Below are positions 1-9,700 of a stretch of DNA of 38,773 nucleotides, piece by piece. Position 1 is the stretch's first letter. The number at the start of each line of letters is the position of its first letter. The notes below the pieces were generated by a model that saw only the letters and a program-made list of their open reading frames with translations, was not told where the DNA came from and searched no databases. The position numbers and the translations under genes were made by a program. The stretch is from Verrucomicrobiota bacterium (GTDB lineage: Bacteria; Verrucomicrobiota; Kiritimatiellia; RFP12; UBA1067), in NCBI GenBank assembly GCA_022704145.1, contig JAKJGY010000020.1, positions 1-38,773 of the forward strand, written 5' to 3'.

Positions 1-857
1 GCCCAGGCCAGCCGGTGCAGGAACCCCGCCGCCGCGACCGCCTCAGGCGCGTCGAAGTTCGCCTGCCACACCCCCTCCACGCCCGACAGGTCCTCGCCCG
101 TGTCGGGAGCGACGAAACGCGTCTCCTCCATCGCGAAGCGGTAGGCCCGGCCCGTCGCGGGCGAGACCCGCACGCTGACGATCGGCGAACCGCCCGCCGC
201 CTGCATCCACGGCAGCCAGCCCCAAGGCCGGTTCTCGGCGCCGAACGCGCGCTGGCCGCGCGGCACCTTCGCCCCCGCGACCTGTTTCGCCGGGAAGGTC
301 AGCCGCTGGCACCAGCGGTAAAACTCGTCCCAGGTCTCCGGGATCTGCTCGGGGTCCACGCCCGCCTGACGCACCAGGTCCTTGCGGTAGACGATGCCGT
401 AGTGCCAGACCCCCGCCATCGGCACCCCGTAGACCTTGCCGTCGCGGGTCGCCACCTGGCGCCAGAGCGGCGGCACCTGCCGCCACCCCGGCCAGCGCGC
501 CTCGCTGTCGCTGATCTGCCCGTCGCCGTCGGTGTCCTCGCCCACCCACTCGTTAAGCGGATAGCAGAAGCCCTGCCCGATGTCGTGCCGCATGATGTGG
601 AACCAGCAGAAATAGATGTCCGGCGCGTTGCCGCCCGCGAGCGAGAGCATAAACGGCGCGCGCCCCCCCGCGCCCGGCAGCGCCAGCCCGCCCCACTTCT
701 GCGGGTTGAGCCCCGGCTCGCGCCGCGCCAGCTCCAGGATCTGCCGCGTCACCGCCCCCTCGGGCACGTCCGGGTCATAGCCCTGCAGGAAGGTCACGGT
801 GACCGGCCCCGCGGCCTGCGCGTACGCGCAACCGCAGACCAGGGCGACGAGCGACAT
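1..857 (-). CDS. extracellular solute-binding protein (sugar ABC type), 3' end missing
   Basis: About 285 residues are visible; the C-terminus lies beyond the window edge. The ATG at 857 is preceded by AGGA with an 8-base spacer, which decides the start. The N-terminus is a short hydrophobic export signal ending near CAYAQA; VCGC could be a weak lipobox. The body has the look of family 1 solute-binding proteins that feed sugar ABC transporters: a segment GGNAPDIYFCWFH (residues 75-87), then KVYGVPM, VWHYGIVYRKDLVRQAG and PETWDEFYRWC. Residues 108-119 (DTDGDGQISDSE) form a textbook EF-hand-type calcium loop (D at 1, 3, 5; G at 6; I at 8; E at 12). It is probably periplasmic. No permease or ATPase gene is in view, so the substrate is unknown. 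Family call is firm, sugar specificity is inference. Confidence 0.82.
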   Translation of the reverse strand, partial: MSLVALVCGCAYAQAAGPVTVTFLQGYDPDVPEGAVTRQILELARREPGLNPQKWGGLALPGAGGRAPFMLSLAGGNAPDIYFCWFHIMRHDIGQGFCYPLNEWVGEDTDGDGQISDSEARWPGWRQVPPLWRQVATRDGKVYGVPMAGVWHYGIVYRKDLVRQAGVDPEQIPETWDEFYRWCQRLTFPAKQVAGAKVPRGQRAFGAENRPWGWLPWMQAAGGSPIVSVRVSPATGRAYRFAMEETRFVAPDTGEDLSGVEGVWQANFDAPEAVAAAGFLHRLAW

Positions 858-954
858 GGACACGTTCCTGAACACGCCCGCAACATACCGCACCCCCGCC
901 GCGATTGCAAGCGGGGACCCGTCCCCCACGTTCCTTCGACGCCCGCCCCCGCCC

Positions 955-3900
955 TCACTCGCCGTCGCGGACCTCCACCCCGTAGGAACGCTTGAGCGGG
1001 TAGGCGACCGGCTTCGCGTCCGGGCTCCTCCACGTGTCGGGCACGAGGTAGAAGCCCCGGCCCGGCGGCTCGGCCCCGGGGTCGGCCCGCACCGGCGTCA
1101 GCACGCCCGCGTGCGGCACCGGGACCGTCCTGAGCTGCAGCGCGCCCTTCTGGTCGCGGTACTCGTAGTACAGGTTGAACGCGCCCGAGAAGAGGCCCGT
1201 CGCCCGCACCGCCGTCAGCGTCGCCGCCGCCGCGTTGGTCGGCGCATACACGTAGGCGTCGGCCGCCCCGTCGTAGACCGGCGCCCTGCCCGCGGGCAGC
1301 GAGACCGCGCCGCTCTTCGGGTCGAAGCGCAGCGCCTCCTGGGGCAGGGCCTCCGCCACCACGCCGACCGTCGCCGTATAGCCGCCGCTGACGTAGGCGT
1401 TCGACACCGCGCAGCCGTCCGCCGCGAAAACCGCGTTCGAGTAATAGGCGCGCAGGTCGGTCAGCGGGCCGTACCAGCCGCCCGACGCGCCCAGCGCGAG
1501 CGCGAAACGGTCCTCCGTCAGCGACGGCCGGGCTGCAGGCGCCTTGCCCGGATACGTCCACGCCTGCAGGAAGTCTCCGGAGCCCGCGACAACGTTTCCG
1601 CCCGGCGCCGCCTCGCCCGGCAGGATCTCCAGCACGCCCGAGAAGCCGCCTTTCGCCCCGTAGAGCGGGAAGAGGAACGGCACGTACGCCGCCCCGTCCG
1701 CCCCGGCCACCAGCAGCGTCGACGCCCCGCTCAGCGCCGTGCCGTCCGCCAGCCGGCCCGCCAGCGTCACCGTCCCGCCGTCCTTGACCGTCAGGGCCAG
1801 CCAGCCGTTGCCGAGCGGCACGTTCCCGGCGGTCCCCGGCCCCTCCAGTAGCGCCTCCGGCGGCAGCGCCACCGTGTAGTAGCCCGTGTAGCGCGCCAGC
1901 GCGTTCGTCGCCGCCGCGTGATCCGCAACCGCCGTCTTCGCCGCGGCCGGGTTGCGCTGCCCGCTCACCGCCAGGGCCGCGTTCGAGAACGCCCCGCCCG
2001 CCAGCGCGCCGCCCAGTCCGAGCGCGTCCCACGCCGCGCCCGCGTCCTGCTCCAGGGTCAGCGCCTCGCCCTTCGCCGTCCGCAGCGTCGCCCGGAACAC
2101 CCCGCCGCTCGCCGAGTCCCACGACTTGCCCGCGAAGCTCGCCACGCCCGCCTGGGCGGAGACCTTCGCGCTCACCGCGCCCTGCGCGCTCACCGTCGCG
2201 CTCAGCAGGCCCCGCACCGTGCCGCCGCCGCTATCCGAGGCGACCGCCGTGAACGTGCCCTGCGCGCGCGGGTCGAGCGGCGCCACCGCGAGCGCGAACG
2301 TCACCTCCGCGCCCTTGCCGCCCGCGTTGGACGACGCCGCCTTGACGATAGCGACGCCGCCCGCAGGCGCCGCCGTCGGCACGCCCGTGACGGTCAGGGT
2401 CGCCGCGCTGAACGTCAGCCCCGCCGGCAGCCCTGTCACCGTCACAACCGGCAGGCTCTCCGACGCCACGCCCAGCCGCAGGCTGAACGGCACGCCCACC
2501 ATCGCCTGCCGCGGCCCCGGATCCGCGACAGCGGGCGGCGCGATCTCCGCGACCGGCTTGAAGCCGGCGAACAACGTCACATCCGTCGTCGCGCTGACGG
2601 CCCGCGCCGCGAGCTGCGGGCCGTCCGACCAGCTCGTGAACGCCCACCCCTTCGCAGGCGCGGCCTTGAGAGTCACGCTCTTGCCGGGCGGGCAGAGCCC
2701 CGAACCGGCCACCGTCCCGCCCTCGGGCGGGTTCGGCAGACCCGTCACGACCGGGATCTTCGCGAAGTGCGCCGTGACCGCCACATCGCTTTCCCCCAAT
2801 GTAAGAAGCTGCGCCGCAGCCAGCGGCTTGGCGAAGAGCCCGGCCGGGGTCCAGCCGGTGAAGAGCCAGCCCGGCCGCGCGACGGCTTTCAGCGGCACCT
2901 TAGCGCCCGCCTGGTGGACGCCCGAACCGGAGACCGTCCCGCCCTTAGGGTCATTTGCGGCGGCCGTGACCGCCACGCCCGCCTGACCCCCGGTCAGCCA
3001 CACGACGCGGTCGAGATAGGCCCGCGAGGCCGGCTCGTCGCTTTGGACGAACTCCCATTTCAGCGCGTGCGCCGCGTTCTGCTTCAGCTCGAACGTCCGG
3101 GTCTGCCAGTCCGTCGCGTTGGTGACCGCCGCCAGCAGCAGTTTCCCGTCGTACAGCCGCAGCACGCCCGGCCCGGAGACCGACCACGCGAAGCTCAGCG
3201 TGCCCGTGCCCGGGACCGAGGTCTGCACGGACGAGGCGCCTCCGGCGGGCATGGCCCCGCTCGCCGCCGCGTCCTCGCCGTCCCAGGTCGCGGCCGTCTG
3301 CGGCAGCCACGCCGCCGCGCCGCCGGTCGTCCACTTCAGCAGCGCGTTGTCCAGCGCGTCGGCCAGCGTCAGGCCGCTGTTCGCGTCGGTGATCACGACC
3401 TTGCACACCTTCGGCTCGCCGAGCGTGCAGTTCACCGGATCGCCCAAGAGCACATAGAACGTCTCGTCGTCTTCAAGCAGCGCGTCCGTCTTGATCGGGA
3501 TCATGATCGTCCTTGTCCCGGCCTCGTTCGTCCACGCCAGCCGCTGCGGCTGCGTCTTGGGCGGCGTGTAGTCCGTCCCTGCCGCCGCCGTGCCGGGCAG
3601 CACCCAGTAGGCGACGGAAGAGGTGAGTCCTGAGACACCACCGCTAACACTCAAAGTGACCGACCCGACAATCTCAGAGATCTCCACGCAGTCTTCTTCA
3701 AAGGCGACGCCGCCGAACAGGGCCGTTACGTGCACATTGCCCCTCGTGACAAACTCGTCTTGGCGCGGATTGTCGGTTCTTCCGTCACTCCAGCAGATGA
3801 ACCGGAAGCCTTGATCGGGCACGGCCATAACGGACGTCCCGCTCTCCCCGTACGACACCGTTTGTTCGCAGATTCCGCTAATTGTCCCATTCGGCCCGGC

Positions 3901-4413
3901 AACGTAATCTAGCCTGAATTTGTCGGCAAGCCAATTCGTATACAGTGTGTGATCAGAGTCTGTAGCAACAATTGAGTGTGCTGTTACTTCTTCACCTTCC
4001 CCATCTGGACCGGTCCACCAACCGAGGAAAGTGTGTCCTGCCAGCGTAGGGATCGGCAAAGTCCCGTATGCCGCCCCGTAAAACACCGGCCAGAGCACGG
4101 GTATCCAATTGGATCCGGGCCCGTCAAACAGCACCATGTAGGGTGTCGCCGTCCATTTGGCGTTAAGGCTGTGATCGGAAGCATCGAGCACGATGGACAT
4201 TTCAGTCACTTGGGTGCCCGTGCCGCCCGCACCCGTCCACCAGCCCGCGAACACGTACCCCTTGCGAGTCGGAACCGGCAAGCCCCCATACACGGCCCCA
4301 TAAGTCACCGGCTTCGTCGCCGGATCTACCGCGCCCAGCCCGGCGTCGAACGTCACGGTGTAGGCGTTCGCCGTCCACTTCGCAAACAAGGCGTGTCCTT
4401 CCGTGACCGACAC
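955..4413 (-). CDS. InlB-repeat / Calx-beta surface protein, C-terminal part of a frame-split gene
   Basis: This 1152-codon frame continues the gene that starts at 5705; it is out of frame with it because of the palindrome at 4442-4481. The ATG at 4413 lies inside a repeat, so it is unlikely to be a native start. Domains in order: two or more InlB B-repeats (residues 1-160, pattern TVTFDAG..YG.LP.P.R.GY.F.GWWTG), a divergent InlB repeat (about 165-232), a Calx-beta-like domain (about 235-345, with GTAAAGTDYTPP and LLEDDETFYV), an unassigned beta-rich block, two more divergent InlB-type repeats (about 485-625, GGTVSGSG...GW), an Ig-like putative domain (about 630-705), and an Ala/Gly-rich C-terminal block. 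There is no LPXTG or PEP-CTERM tail. Likely a secreted or surface-exposed adhesion-type protein. Base composition dips to about 43 % GC near 3900-3960. Confidence 0.8.
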   Translation of the reverse strand: MSVTEGHALFAKWTANAYTVTFDAGLGAVDPATKPVTYGAVYGGLPVPTRKGYVFAGWWTGAGGTGTQVTEMSIVLDASDHSLNAKWTATPYMVLFDGPGSNWIPVLWPVFYGAAYGTLPIPTLAGHTFLGWWTGPDGEGEEVTAHSIVATDSDHTLYTNWLADKFRLDYVAGPNGTISGICEQTVSYGESGTSVMAVPDQGFRFICWSDGRTDNPRQDEFVTRGNVHVTALFGGVAFEEDCVEISEIVGSVTLSVSGGVSGLTSSVAYWVLPGTAAAGTDYTPPKTQPQRLAWTNEAGTRTIMIPIKTDALLEDDETFYVLLGDPVNCTLGEPKVCKVVITDANSGLTLADALDNALLKWTTGGAAAWLPQTAATWDGEDAAASGAMPAGGASSVQTSVPGTGTLSFAWSVSGPGVLRLYDGKLLLAAVTNATDWQTRTFELKQNAAHALKWEFVQSDEPASRAYLDRVVWLTGGQAGVAVTAAANDPKGGTVSGSGVHQAGAKVPLKAVARPGWLFTGWTPAGLFAKPLAAAQLLTLGESDVAVTAHFAKIPVVTGLPNPPEGGTVAGSGLCPPGKSVTLKAAPAKGWAFTSWSDGPQLAARAVSATTDVTLFAGFKPVAEIAPPAVADPGPRQAMVGVPFSLRLGVASESLPVVTVTGLPAGLTFSAATLTVTGVPTAAPAGGVAIVKAASSNAGGKGAEVTFALAVAPLDPRAQGTFTAVASDSGGGTVRGLLSATVSAQGAVSAKVSAQAGVASFAGKSWDSASGGVFRATLRTAKGEALTLEQDAGAAWDALGLGGALAGGAFSNAALAVSGQRNPAAAKTAVADHAAATNALARYTGYYTVALPPEALLEGPGTAGNVPLGNGWLALTVKDGGTVTLAGRLADGTALSGASTLLVAGADGAAYVPFLFPLYGAKGGFSGVLEILPGEAAPGGNVVAGSGDFLQAWTYPGKAPAARPSLTEDRFALALGASGGWYGPLTDLRAYYSNAVFAADGCAVSNAYVSGGYTATVGVVAEALPQEALRFDPKSGAVSLPAGRAPVYDGAADAYVYAPTNAAAATLTAVRATGLFSGAFNLYYEYRDQKGALQLRTVPVPHAGVLTPVRADPGAEPPGRGFYLVPDTWRSPDAKPVAYPLKRSYGVEVRDGE

Positions 4414-5705
4414 AGGTGTGACGGCGGTAATCGCCTCTCCTGCACTGCCTGTACCCCTGCGCGCAGGGGTACAGGCAGTGCGCCATAGGCCTCACTGAAT
4501 GTCACCGCCTTCGAACCGGGGCTCACCGCGCCTCCTTGGGCATCAAAGCTCACGGTGAAGACGCCGAGCGACCACGACGCAGACAAGACGTGATTGGTCG
4601 GGATGGACACGACAGAAGCGGACGACACGCCAAAGCGGACACCGTTCGTCTCCGCCAGCCAGCCATCGAACGTATGCCCCGCAAAAACAGGCACGGGAAG
4701 AACCCCATAGGGCGCCTCGAAGGTGACCGTCAGCGTCGCCGGATCCACAGAACCGCCCGCCGCATCGAGCGTTACCTCGTAAGACTCGGCCGTCCACTTC
4801 GCATAGAGCGTCAGGTCGGCAGTGGTCGTCACGGGCATGCCGTTCGTCACCGCAGCCCCTGTTCCGTTCGCGCCCGTCCACCACCCGCCAAAAGTGTACC
4901 CGACCCGTGAAGGCGCGGGCAGATCGCTGTAGGTTGCACCGGCAGCGACCGTCGCAAAGGTCGACCACATGAGGCCTCCTTGCACGTCAAACCAGACCTG
5001 CACGGGCGTGGTGACCAGATTCCACCAGGCCGGATCGGTCGTGATCGGATCGTTCGTATCGAACACGATGGTCGCGCTGCTGTCGATGCGGGCCGACGAG
5101 GCCGCCGCGCTTTTCACTTTCACGCGGTACGCGATGTAGCCCTCACCGCGGCCCGTGTCGTCGTTGGGCGGGAGAATGCCCGCCAGAACGTCAGCCGGCC
5201 AATAGCCCTGATCCGCCTGCGTCTCGTCCCACGCGCGGAGGTAACAGGAGAGTCCGCCCGTCGTGTCGTTCAGGGCAAAGACCATCTTCAGTTTGAACGC
5301 TTCGCCTTGCCTCGGAACAACGTACTCGCCGCCTTTCTTGCCGAAGAAGGTGGTGTCGGTCTGGCTGCCCAAGTTGACTTCGCTGAATTCGAAGGTCGAC
5401 CAGTCGAGATTGTCCGAGAGCGAGGCGTTGATCCTGATTTCGCACGCCGAGGCTGTCGCGTTGGTCATGTTCTCGAAATGGATCTTGTAGTTCATCCACT
5501 CGTCAGGGAACACGAACCGCTGGGTCACAGGATCGCCGTATCCGAACGGGCCTTCCATCTCGTTGGGGTCTCGGCTCTGAATAATAATCCCCCCCCCGTT
5601 ATTGCCGTCGCCAGGACCGCCACCACCACAAGCAAGCGCAGTGGCGGTGAAACCGAATAGGGCGGTCAAAGATAAAGCCAAGGTTTGAAACCGCGTAATT
5701 ATCAT
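4353..5705 (-). CDS. InlB-repeat surface protein, N-terminal part of a frame-split gene
   Basis: The ATG at 5705 is chosen because it overlaps the stop of the upstream gene (ATGA) and begins a clear signal peptide (MIITRFQTLALSLTALFGFT...ALA). An upstream in-frame ATG at 5840 would remove that. After a Gly-rich linker comes a domain with DPNEMEGPFGYGDP, YKIHFENMTNATASA, LPPNDDTGRGEGYIAYRVK and IVFDTNDPI, a conserved module that in PVC bacteria typically closes or links large RHS/CARDB-type secreted proteins. Three InlB B-repeats follow. The frame is genuine to about 4481 and then reads nonsense (VQAVQERRLPP...) to a stop at 4353, because a perfect palindrome has replaced the middle of the repeat. 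The natural product is probably one protein of about 1580 residues spanning 955-5705. Confidence 0.8.
   Translation of the reverse strand: MIITRFQTLALSLTALFGFTATALACGGGGPGDGNNGGGIIIQSRDPNEMEGPFGYGDPVTQRFVFPDEWMNYKIHFENMTNATASACEIRINASLSDNLDWSTFEFSEVNLGSQTDTTFFGKKGGEYVVPRQGEAFKLKMVFALNDTTGGLSCYLRAWDETQADQGYWPADVLAGILPPNDDTGRGEGYIAYRVKVKSAAASSARIDSSATIVFDTNDPITTDPAWWNLVTTPVQVWFDVQGGLMWSTFATVAAGATYSDLPAPSRVGYTFGGWWTGANGTGAAVTNGMPVTTTADLTLYAKWTAESYEVTLDAAGGSVDPATLTVTFEAPYGVLPVPVFAGHTFDGWLAETNGVRFGVSSASVVSIPTNHVLSASWSLGVFTVSFDAQGGAVSPGSKAVTFSEAYGALPVPLRAGVQAVQERRLPPSHLCRSRKDTPCLRSGRRTPTP
4442..4481. repeat. perfect 40-bp palindrome at the frame break of the InlB gene
   Basis: Two 20-base arms are exact reverse complements with no spacer (arm GCACTGCCTGTACCCCTGCG). 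On the coding strand the left arm encodes ALPVPLR, the expected start of an InlB repeat. The right arm is its mirror and stands where about 15 residues (the usual GYTF.GWWTG.NG segment) should be. The reading frame shifts across it. No T-run follows on either side, so it is not an intrinsic terminator. Either a fold-back template switch in the cell or an amplification/assembly artefact would produce this shape. Confidence 0.9.
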
Positions 5706-6724
5706 GGTTTGGCCTCTTGGGGGTTCGTAATGATGATCGGAAGTTTGATTTCTTTGGCGTCCGGCAGATCGGTCTCCAACAGCAGGAAGGAACGGGGTAG
5801 AACGTCGGAAGTCGGAATACCCGAGAGATGAACGCGCCACGAGCCGTCGGGCAGGGATTGGATGCGGTGCGAGCCGAGGTCGGGAACGGTTCTCGCGGAG
5901 AGCACGCGAAACGCTTTCTTGGCTGTCGGACGTAGCAACACCATCGCGGATGTTGTCGGTTGTGAAGGTGACACTTCGATTGCGTTGGGCAGAACTTCGA
6001 TAGCGCCGAGAATGTGCGCGTAGAGATAGAAGGGCATTTCCGGCACTTCCGGATCGGTCGTGCGCACAGTAAGTTGATCAATGTAACGCCCCGGTTGAGC
6101 ATCCTTTGCCAGCGCGACCGAGAACCCCTTCTTGTCGGCATCGGCAACGACGACAAACGGCGCAGGCGCTGTGGAGATGGAAACGATCTGCGCATCGGTG
6201 TTTGTCCCGCGCAGAACCGTGTGGCGAGGTGCGAAATTGAGTTTAGAGTAAGAAACCGTACCATAGTTCGCGCCGACGGGTTTGAGACAGGCGGACGGAT
6301 TCACCTCCCCGACAACGGTGAGGATAATGGAACGCGTCGACTCGGTGATGGGGATTGTAACCGGCTCACTCTCTTTCTCAGACCGTCGCGCTCCTCCCGC
6401 CAAATATGTCACCGTCTTACGGATGATAGTAGCAGAGGGTGAACCACTTGCGTCTTGACACTTCCCATCAGGTTTAAGCGCAATACAAATGAACCGTTCA
6501 ATGCGTCCTTCCATGCCAGCAAGGTTCATTTGATACGTCAAGTGAATAGATGCACTGGGATAAACTCCGTGCTCTTGCACATTGAACGTCAAGCAAGGAC
6601 ATGAAGAATGCGCTGTTTCAATCGACATGAAATGTCCAATCACATTTTCCAACAACACCGAGTTCGCAGTTGTCGTAAATGCTGCTAACCAATGGCAAAA
6701 GCATAATAATATTATACGTTTCAT
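5702..6724 (-). CDS. exported DUF1573-like protein
   Basis: 340 residues starting with a signal peptide (MKRIILLCFCHWLAAFTTTANS). Residues 35-70 contain SSCPCLTFNV followed by a beta strand and GMEGRIERFICIAL. This resembles DUF1573 domains, where a CGC or CPC motif is followed by a PGE-type strand and a sandwich fold. A second similar unit lies near residues 180-235 (PGRYIDQLTVRTTDPEVPEMPF). The gene is joined to both neighbours by 4-base ATGA overlaps (6721-6724 and 5702-5705), so it is translated together with the RHS protein upstream and the InlB protein downstream. Its GC content (about 50 %) is below that of most neighbours. Role unknown. A partner or chaperone of the RHS protein is possible from position alone, but both carry Sec signals, so a cytoplasmic immunity role is unlikely. 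Confidence 0.72.
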   Translation of the reverse strand: MKRIILLCFCHWLAAFTTTANSVLLENVIGHFMSIETAHSSCPCLTFNVQEHGVYPSASIHLTYQMNLAGMEGRIERFICIALKPDGKCQDASGSPSATIIRKTVTYLAGGARRSEKESEPVTIPITESTRSIILTVVGEVNPSACLKPVGANYGTVSYSKLNFAPRHTVLRGTNTDAQIVSISTAPAPFVVVADADKKGFSVALAKDAQPGRYIDQLTVRTTDPEVPEMPFYLYAHILGAIEVLPNAIEVSPSQPTTSAMVLLRPTAKKAFRVLSARTVPDLGSHRIQSLPDGSWRVHLSGIPTSDVLPRSFLLLETDLPDAKEIKLPIIITNPQEAKP

Positions 6725-9700
6725 GGCGTAGGCCTAATAGCAATCGGCACCATTATGGGGGCGGAGGGGGGGAATAGAGCCGCAATTGCTGCCGGACCAA
6801 CCCTGCTTATCACTTCATACGCCAACACCGTTCCCGCAAGTGTTGCCGTCGACAACTGAAACACTCTCATGTTGTTTTCAAACTTTCTCCTAGAATCAAA
6901 CGTCTCATCAAAATCCTCTTCGTCTATTTCAGATTCTTCGTCTTCTCCGTCTAAAAACTTAAATAGAGGGTCTTTAATTTTGTCGCATGGATCCTCGATT
7001 AATCCTTTCGGGTCGGTCAACGAAATGCCGTTGTTCTTACAATATCGATACCAATTCACATCACCACTCCTCAGCCCAATTGGATCAATATGCAAGAATC
7101 TTCCGACCAGACATTCGTAATAACGATGTCTCATAAATAGAACATCGTCACCGTCATTAATGACGCCATATGCGCCAACATAACCGAAACGTGACGACTC
7201 TCCTGTCGAAGCCGTGATTGCGCCAAACGCACTGTAATCCGCCGTGCCGATCACCGCCCCCGCTTCGCTCGTCAAGGCGCGCGTGCTACCCTGCAAATCG
7301 GCATGGTAGTAACGCCGCGTGCCTGCCGCCTCTTCGTCGGCGACCAAGCGGCCTGCGCGGATATAGCGGCGGGTCAATGTGCCGTCGCCGTCGCACTCGG
7401 CGGCAAGGTTTCCGACCGCGTCGAATACGAATCGATTCGTCACGCCGCCGTCCACGACCTGCATGCGCTGACCAAGCGCGTTGTAGGCGCTGGACCACAC
7501 GGTTCCATCGGCGCGGATGCGACTCACCAGGCGATTCTCCGCGTCGTACTCGAAGGTCATCTCGCCCTTGCGGGTCAGGTTACCGTCGGCGTCGTACTGG
7601 CACGCGGTGTCGCCGACCTGCGTGTACTGGTTGAGCGCGTTGACGGTGTAGGGGACGCCGTCGGCGGTTACGCGGTTGCCCACAGTGTCGTAGGCGAAAG
7701 CGTTGGTCGTTCCGCCGGGGTAGGCGGCTTGGACGAGCTGGTGTTCGGCGTCATAGGCGTAGGCGGTCACGCCGGAGGCGTTGGTCATCGCGGCGATGTC
7801 ATAGTTGGCGTCGTAGGCGTAGTTGAAGAACGCCAGCGGCTGACCGTCTGCCCCCTTGTGGGTGATGCCGGTGGTACGGCCCGCGATATCGAAGGCGTAT
7901 TCGGTGCGGGTGCCGTTGCCGTAGGCGGCGGAGGCGATGCGCCCGGTGAGGTCGTCGAAGGTGTAGCGGACGTACTCTTTGCCGTCCTTGTCGCTGACTG
8001 CGGCGAGGTTACCGTCCGCACCGTAGGCGTAGTTCAGCGCGAAGCCGTCCTCGGAGACGCGCTTGGAGAGCCGCCCTGCCGCGTCATAGGTGTACGTGAA
8101 GCCTTTGCCGTCGGGATAGACGACGCTGTGGAGGCGGTCGGCCGCGTCGTAGGTGAAGGTGATCGTGCCGGTGAGCGTGTCGCTGGCCGTGAGCAGGCGG
8201 TTCTTGGCGTTGTAGGTGTAGGCGAAGGTGCGGCCGTCCGGATAGGTGCGCTGGGTCACGCGGCCGAACTCGTCGCGTACAAGCGCGACCTGCTGCTTGC
8301 GGCGGTTGGTGGCGGTAACGAGCTGGTTCTTAGCGTCGTAGGTGAAGGCTCGCTGGGAAGCGTCGGGGTAGACGATGGCGAGCGTGTTGCCCTTGGCGTC
8401 GCGGTTGTAATGGGTGGTCTTGCCGCGCGCGTCGGTGAAGGAGGCTAGCAACCCCATGGCGTCGGAAGCGAAACCGGTGGCGACGCCCTTGGGCGAGACG
8501 GTTCTGGAGGGGTTGTTGTCGGCGTCGTAGTCGATCCGGGTGACCGTGCCGTTGGGGAGCGTCATGCTGGTGAGCAGGCCGCGGTCCACGTCGTAGGTGT
8601 AGCGGATCACTCCGCCCAAGGCGTCCTGCACGGCGAGCGGTTGCCCGCCCGGTCCGTACCACGTGCGCGTGAGCGCGCCGGCGGCGTCGACCGTGGAGGC
8701 GATGGCCGATGACTCGTAGTTTATGGCGACGGTCTCCCGGTTGCCATTGCGGGAGACGGAGGCCACGCGGCCCATGGTGTCGTAGAGGTAGTCGAGCGTG
8801 GTGTTGTCGGGATACCTGACCTGGGTGAGCGCGCGGCGGCGGATGCCGCTTTCGGAACTGTAGGCGTAGGCCGTGATGTTGCTCGTCACGTTATCGCGGA
8901 CAGAGGTCAAGCTGCCGTTGTTGTACGTGTAGGACACGCTAGCACCCTGGTCGTCGGTGACTTCCGACACCAAGTCGCCGGAATAGGTGAAGAGCAGGTG
9001 GCGACCGTCTGTGTGGCGCACGGCGGTCAGCTTATTGGTGTCGGCGTACTCGAAGCTGGTGGCGTTGCCCGCGTTATCGGAGACGGAGACGATGTCGCCC
9101 GTCTCTTTGTCGAGGCGAATGACGTTGCTCTGGCGGTCGGTCAGAACATAGGCGTCAGCGGTTTCGGCGAGTTGAACCTTATTGCCCGTGTCTGTCGGCT
9201 TCCACTGCGGAATGCTGTCGGCCGTCTTCTCATACGTATAGGTCAACGTGCCGAGAGAGGCGGAATAGACGTAGAGACGCTTCTGCGACGCTTGCAACTC
9301 GACAGCATAGTCGTAGCCATGCGTCCAGCCGTAGCCGAAGATACCCCGCGTGAAGCGGTGGCGGAGCGAGGAGCCGTAGATGCGCTTGACGCCGATCGCG
9401 CCGCCGCGCACGGCGACGCCGAGGTCGGTATCTGAAGCGAGGACGGCAGGCTGTCCGTTGGGGGCGATGGCGCTGTTGACCTCTATCTGCCAGGCGGCAC
9501 CGGCGCGGGCCGTGACGAATCCCATGGAGGCGAGGTAGTCGAGGTTATCGCGCAGCTTGACGTGGTAGTCGTCCCAGGTGTCGCCCACGCTGGCCTTCAG
9601 ATTGGCGAGAATGTAAGACCAAGTCTCGTCATTCGCCCAGGCGGGCCGCATATTGGCGGCATTCGCTACCCAAGGATAGTTACCGGAATTGGGTTCGAAG

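Noticed and set aside
15..2122. Long open frames on the plus strand and in other minus frames (15-995 plus, 799-1851 plus, 794-2122 minus)
   Set aside because: Arg/Pro/Gly-rich translations without domain logic; they mirror real minus-strand genes in GC-rich DNA.
4442..4481. Intrinsic terminator
   Set aside because: Very stable dyad but no T-run on either strand and it lies inside a coding repeat.
7303..8448. 381-codon plus-strand frame opposite the RHS repeats
   Set aside because: Its Val/Gly periodicity is the reverse image of the YD repeats; no start site or family features.
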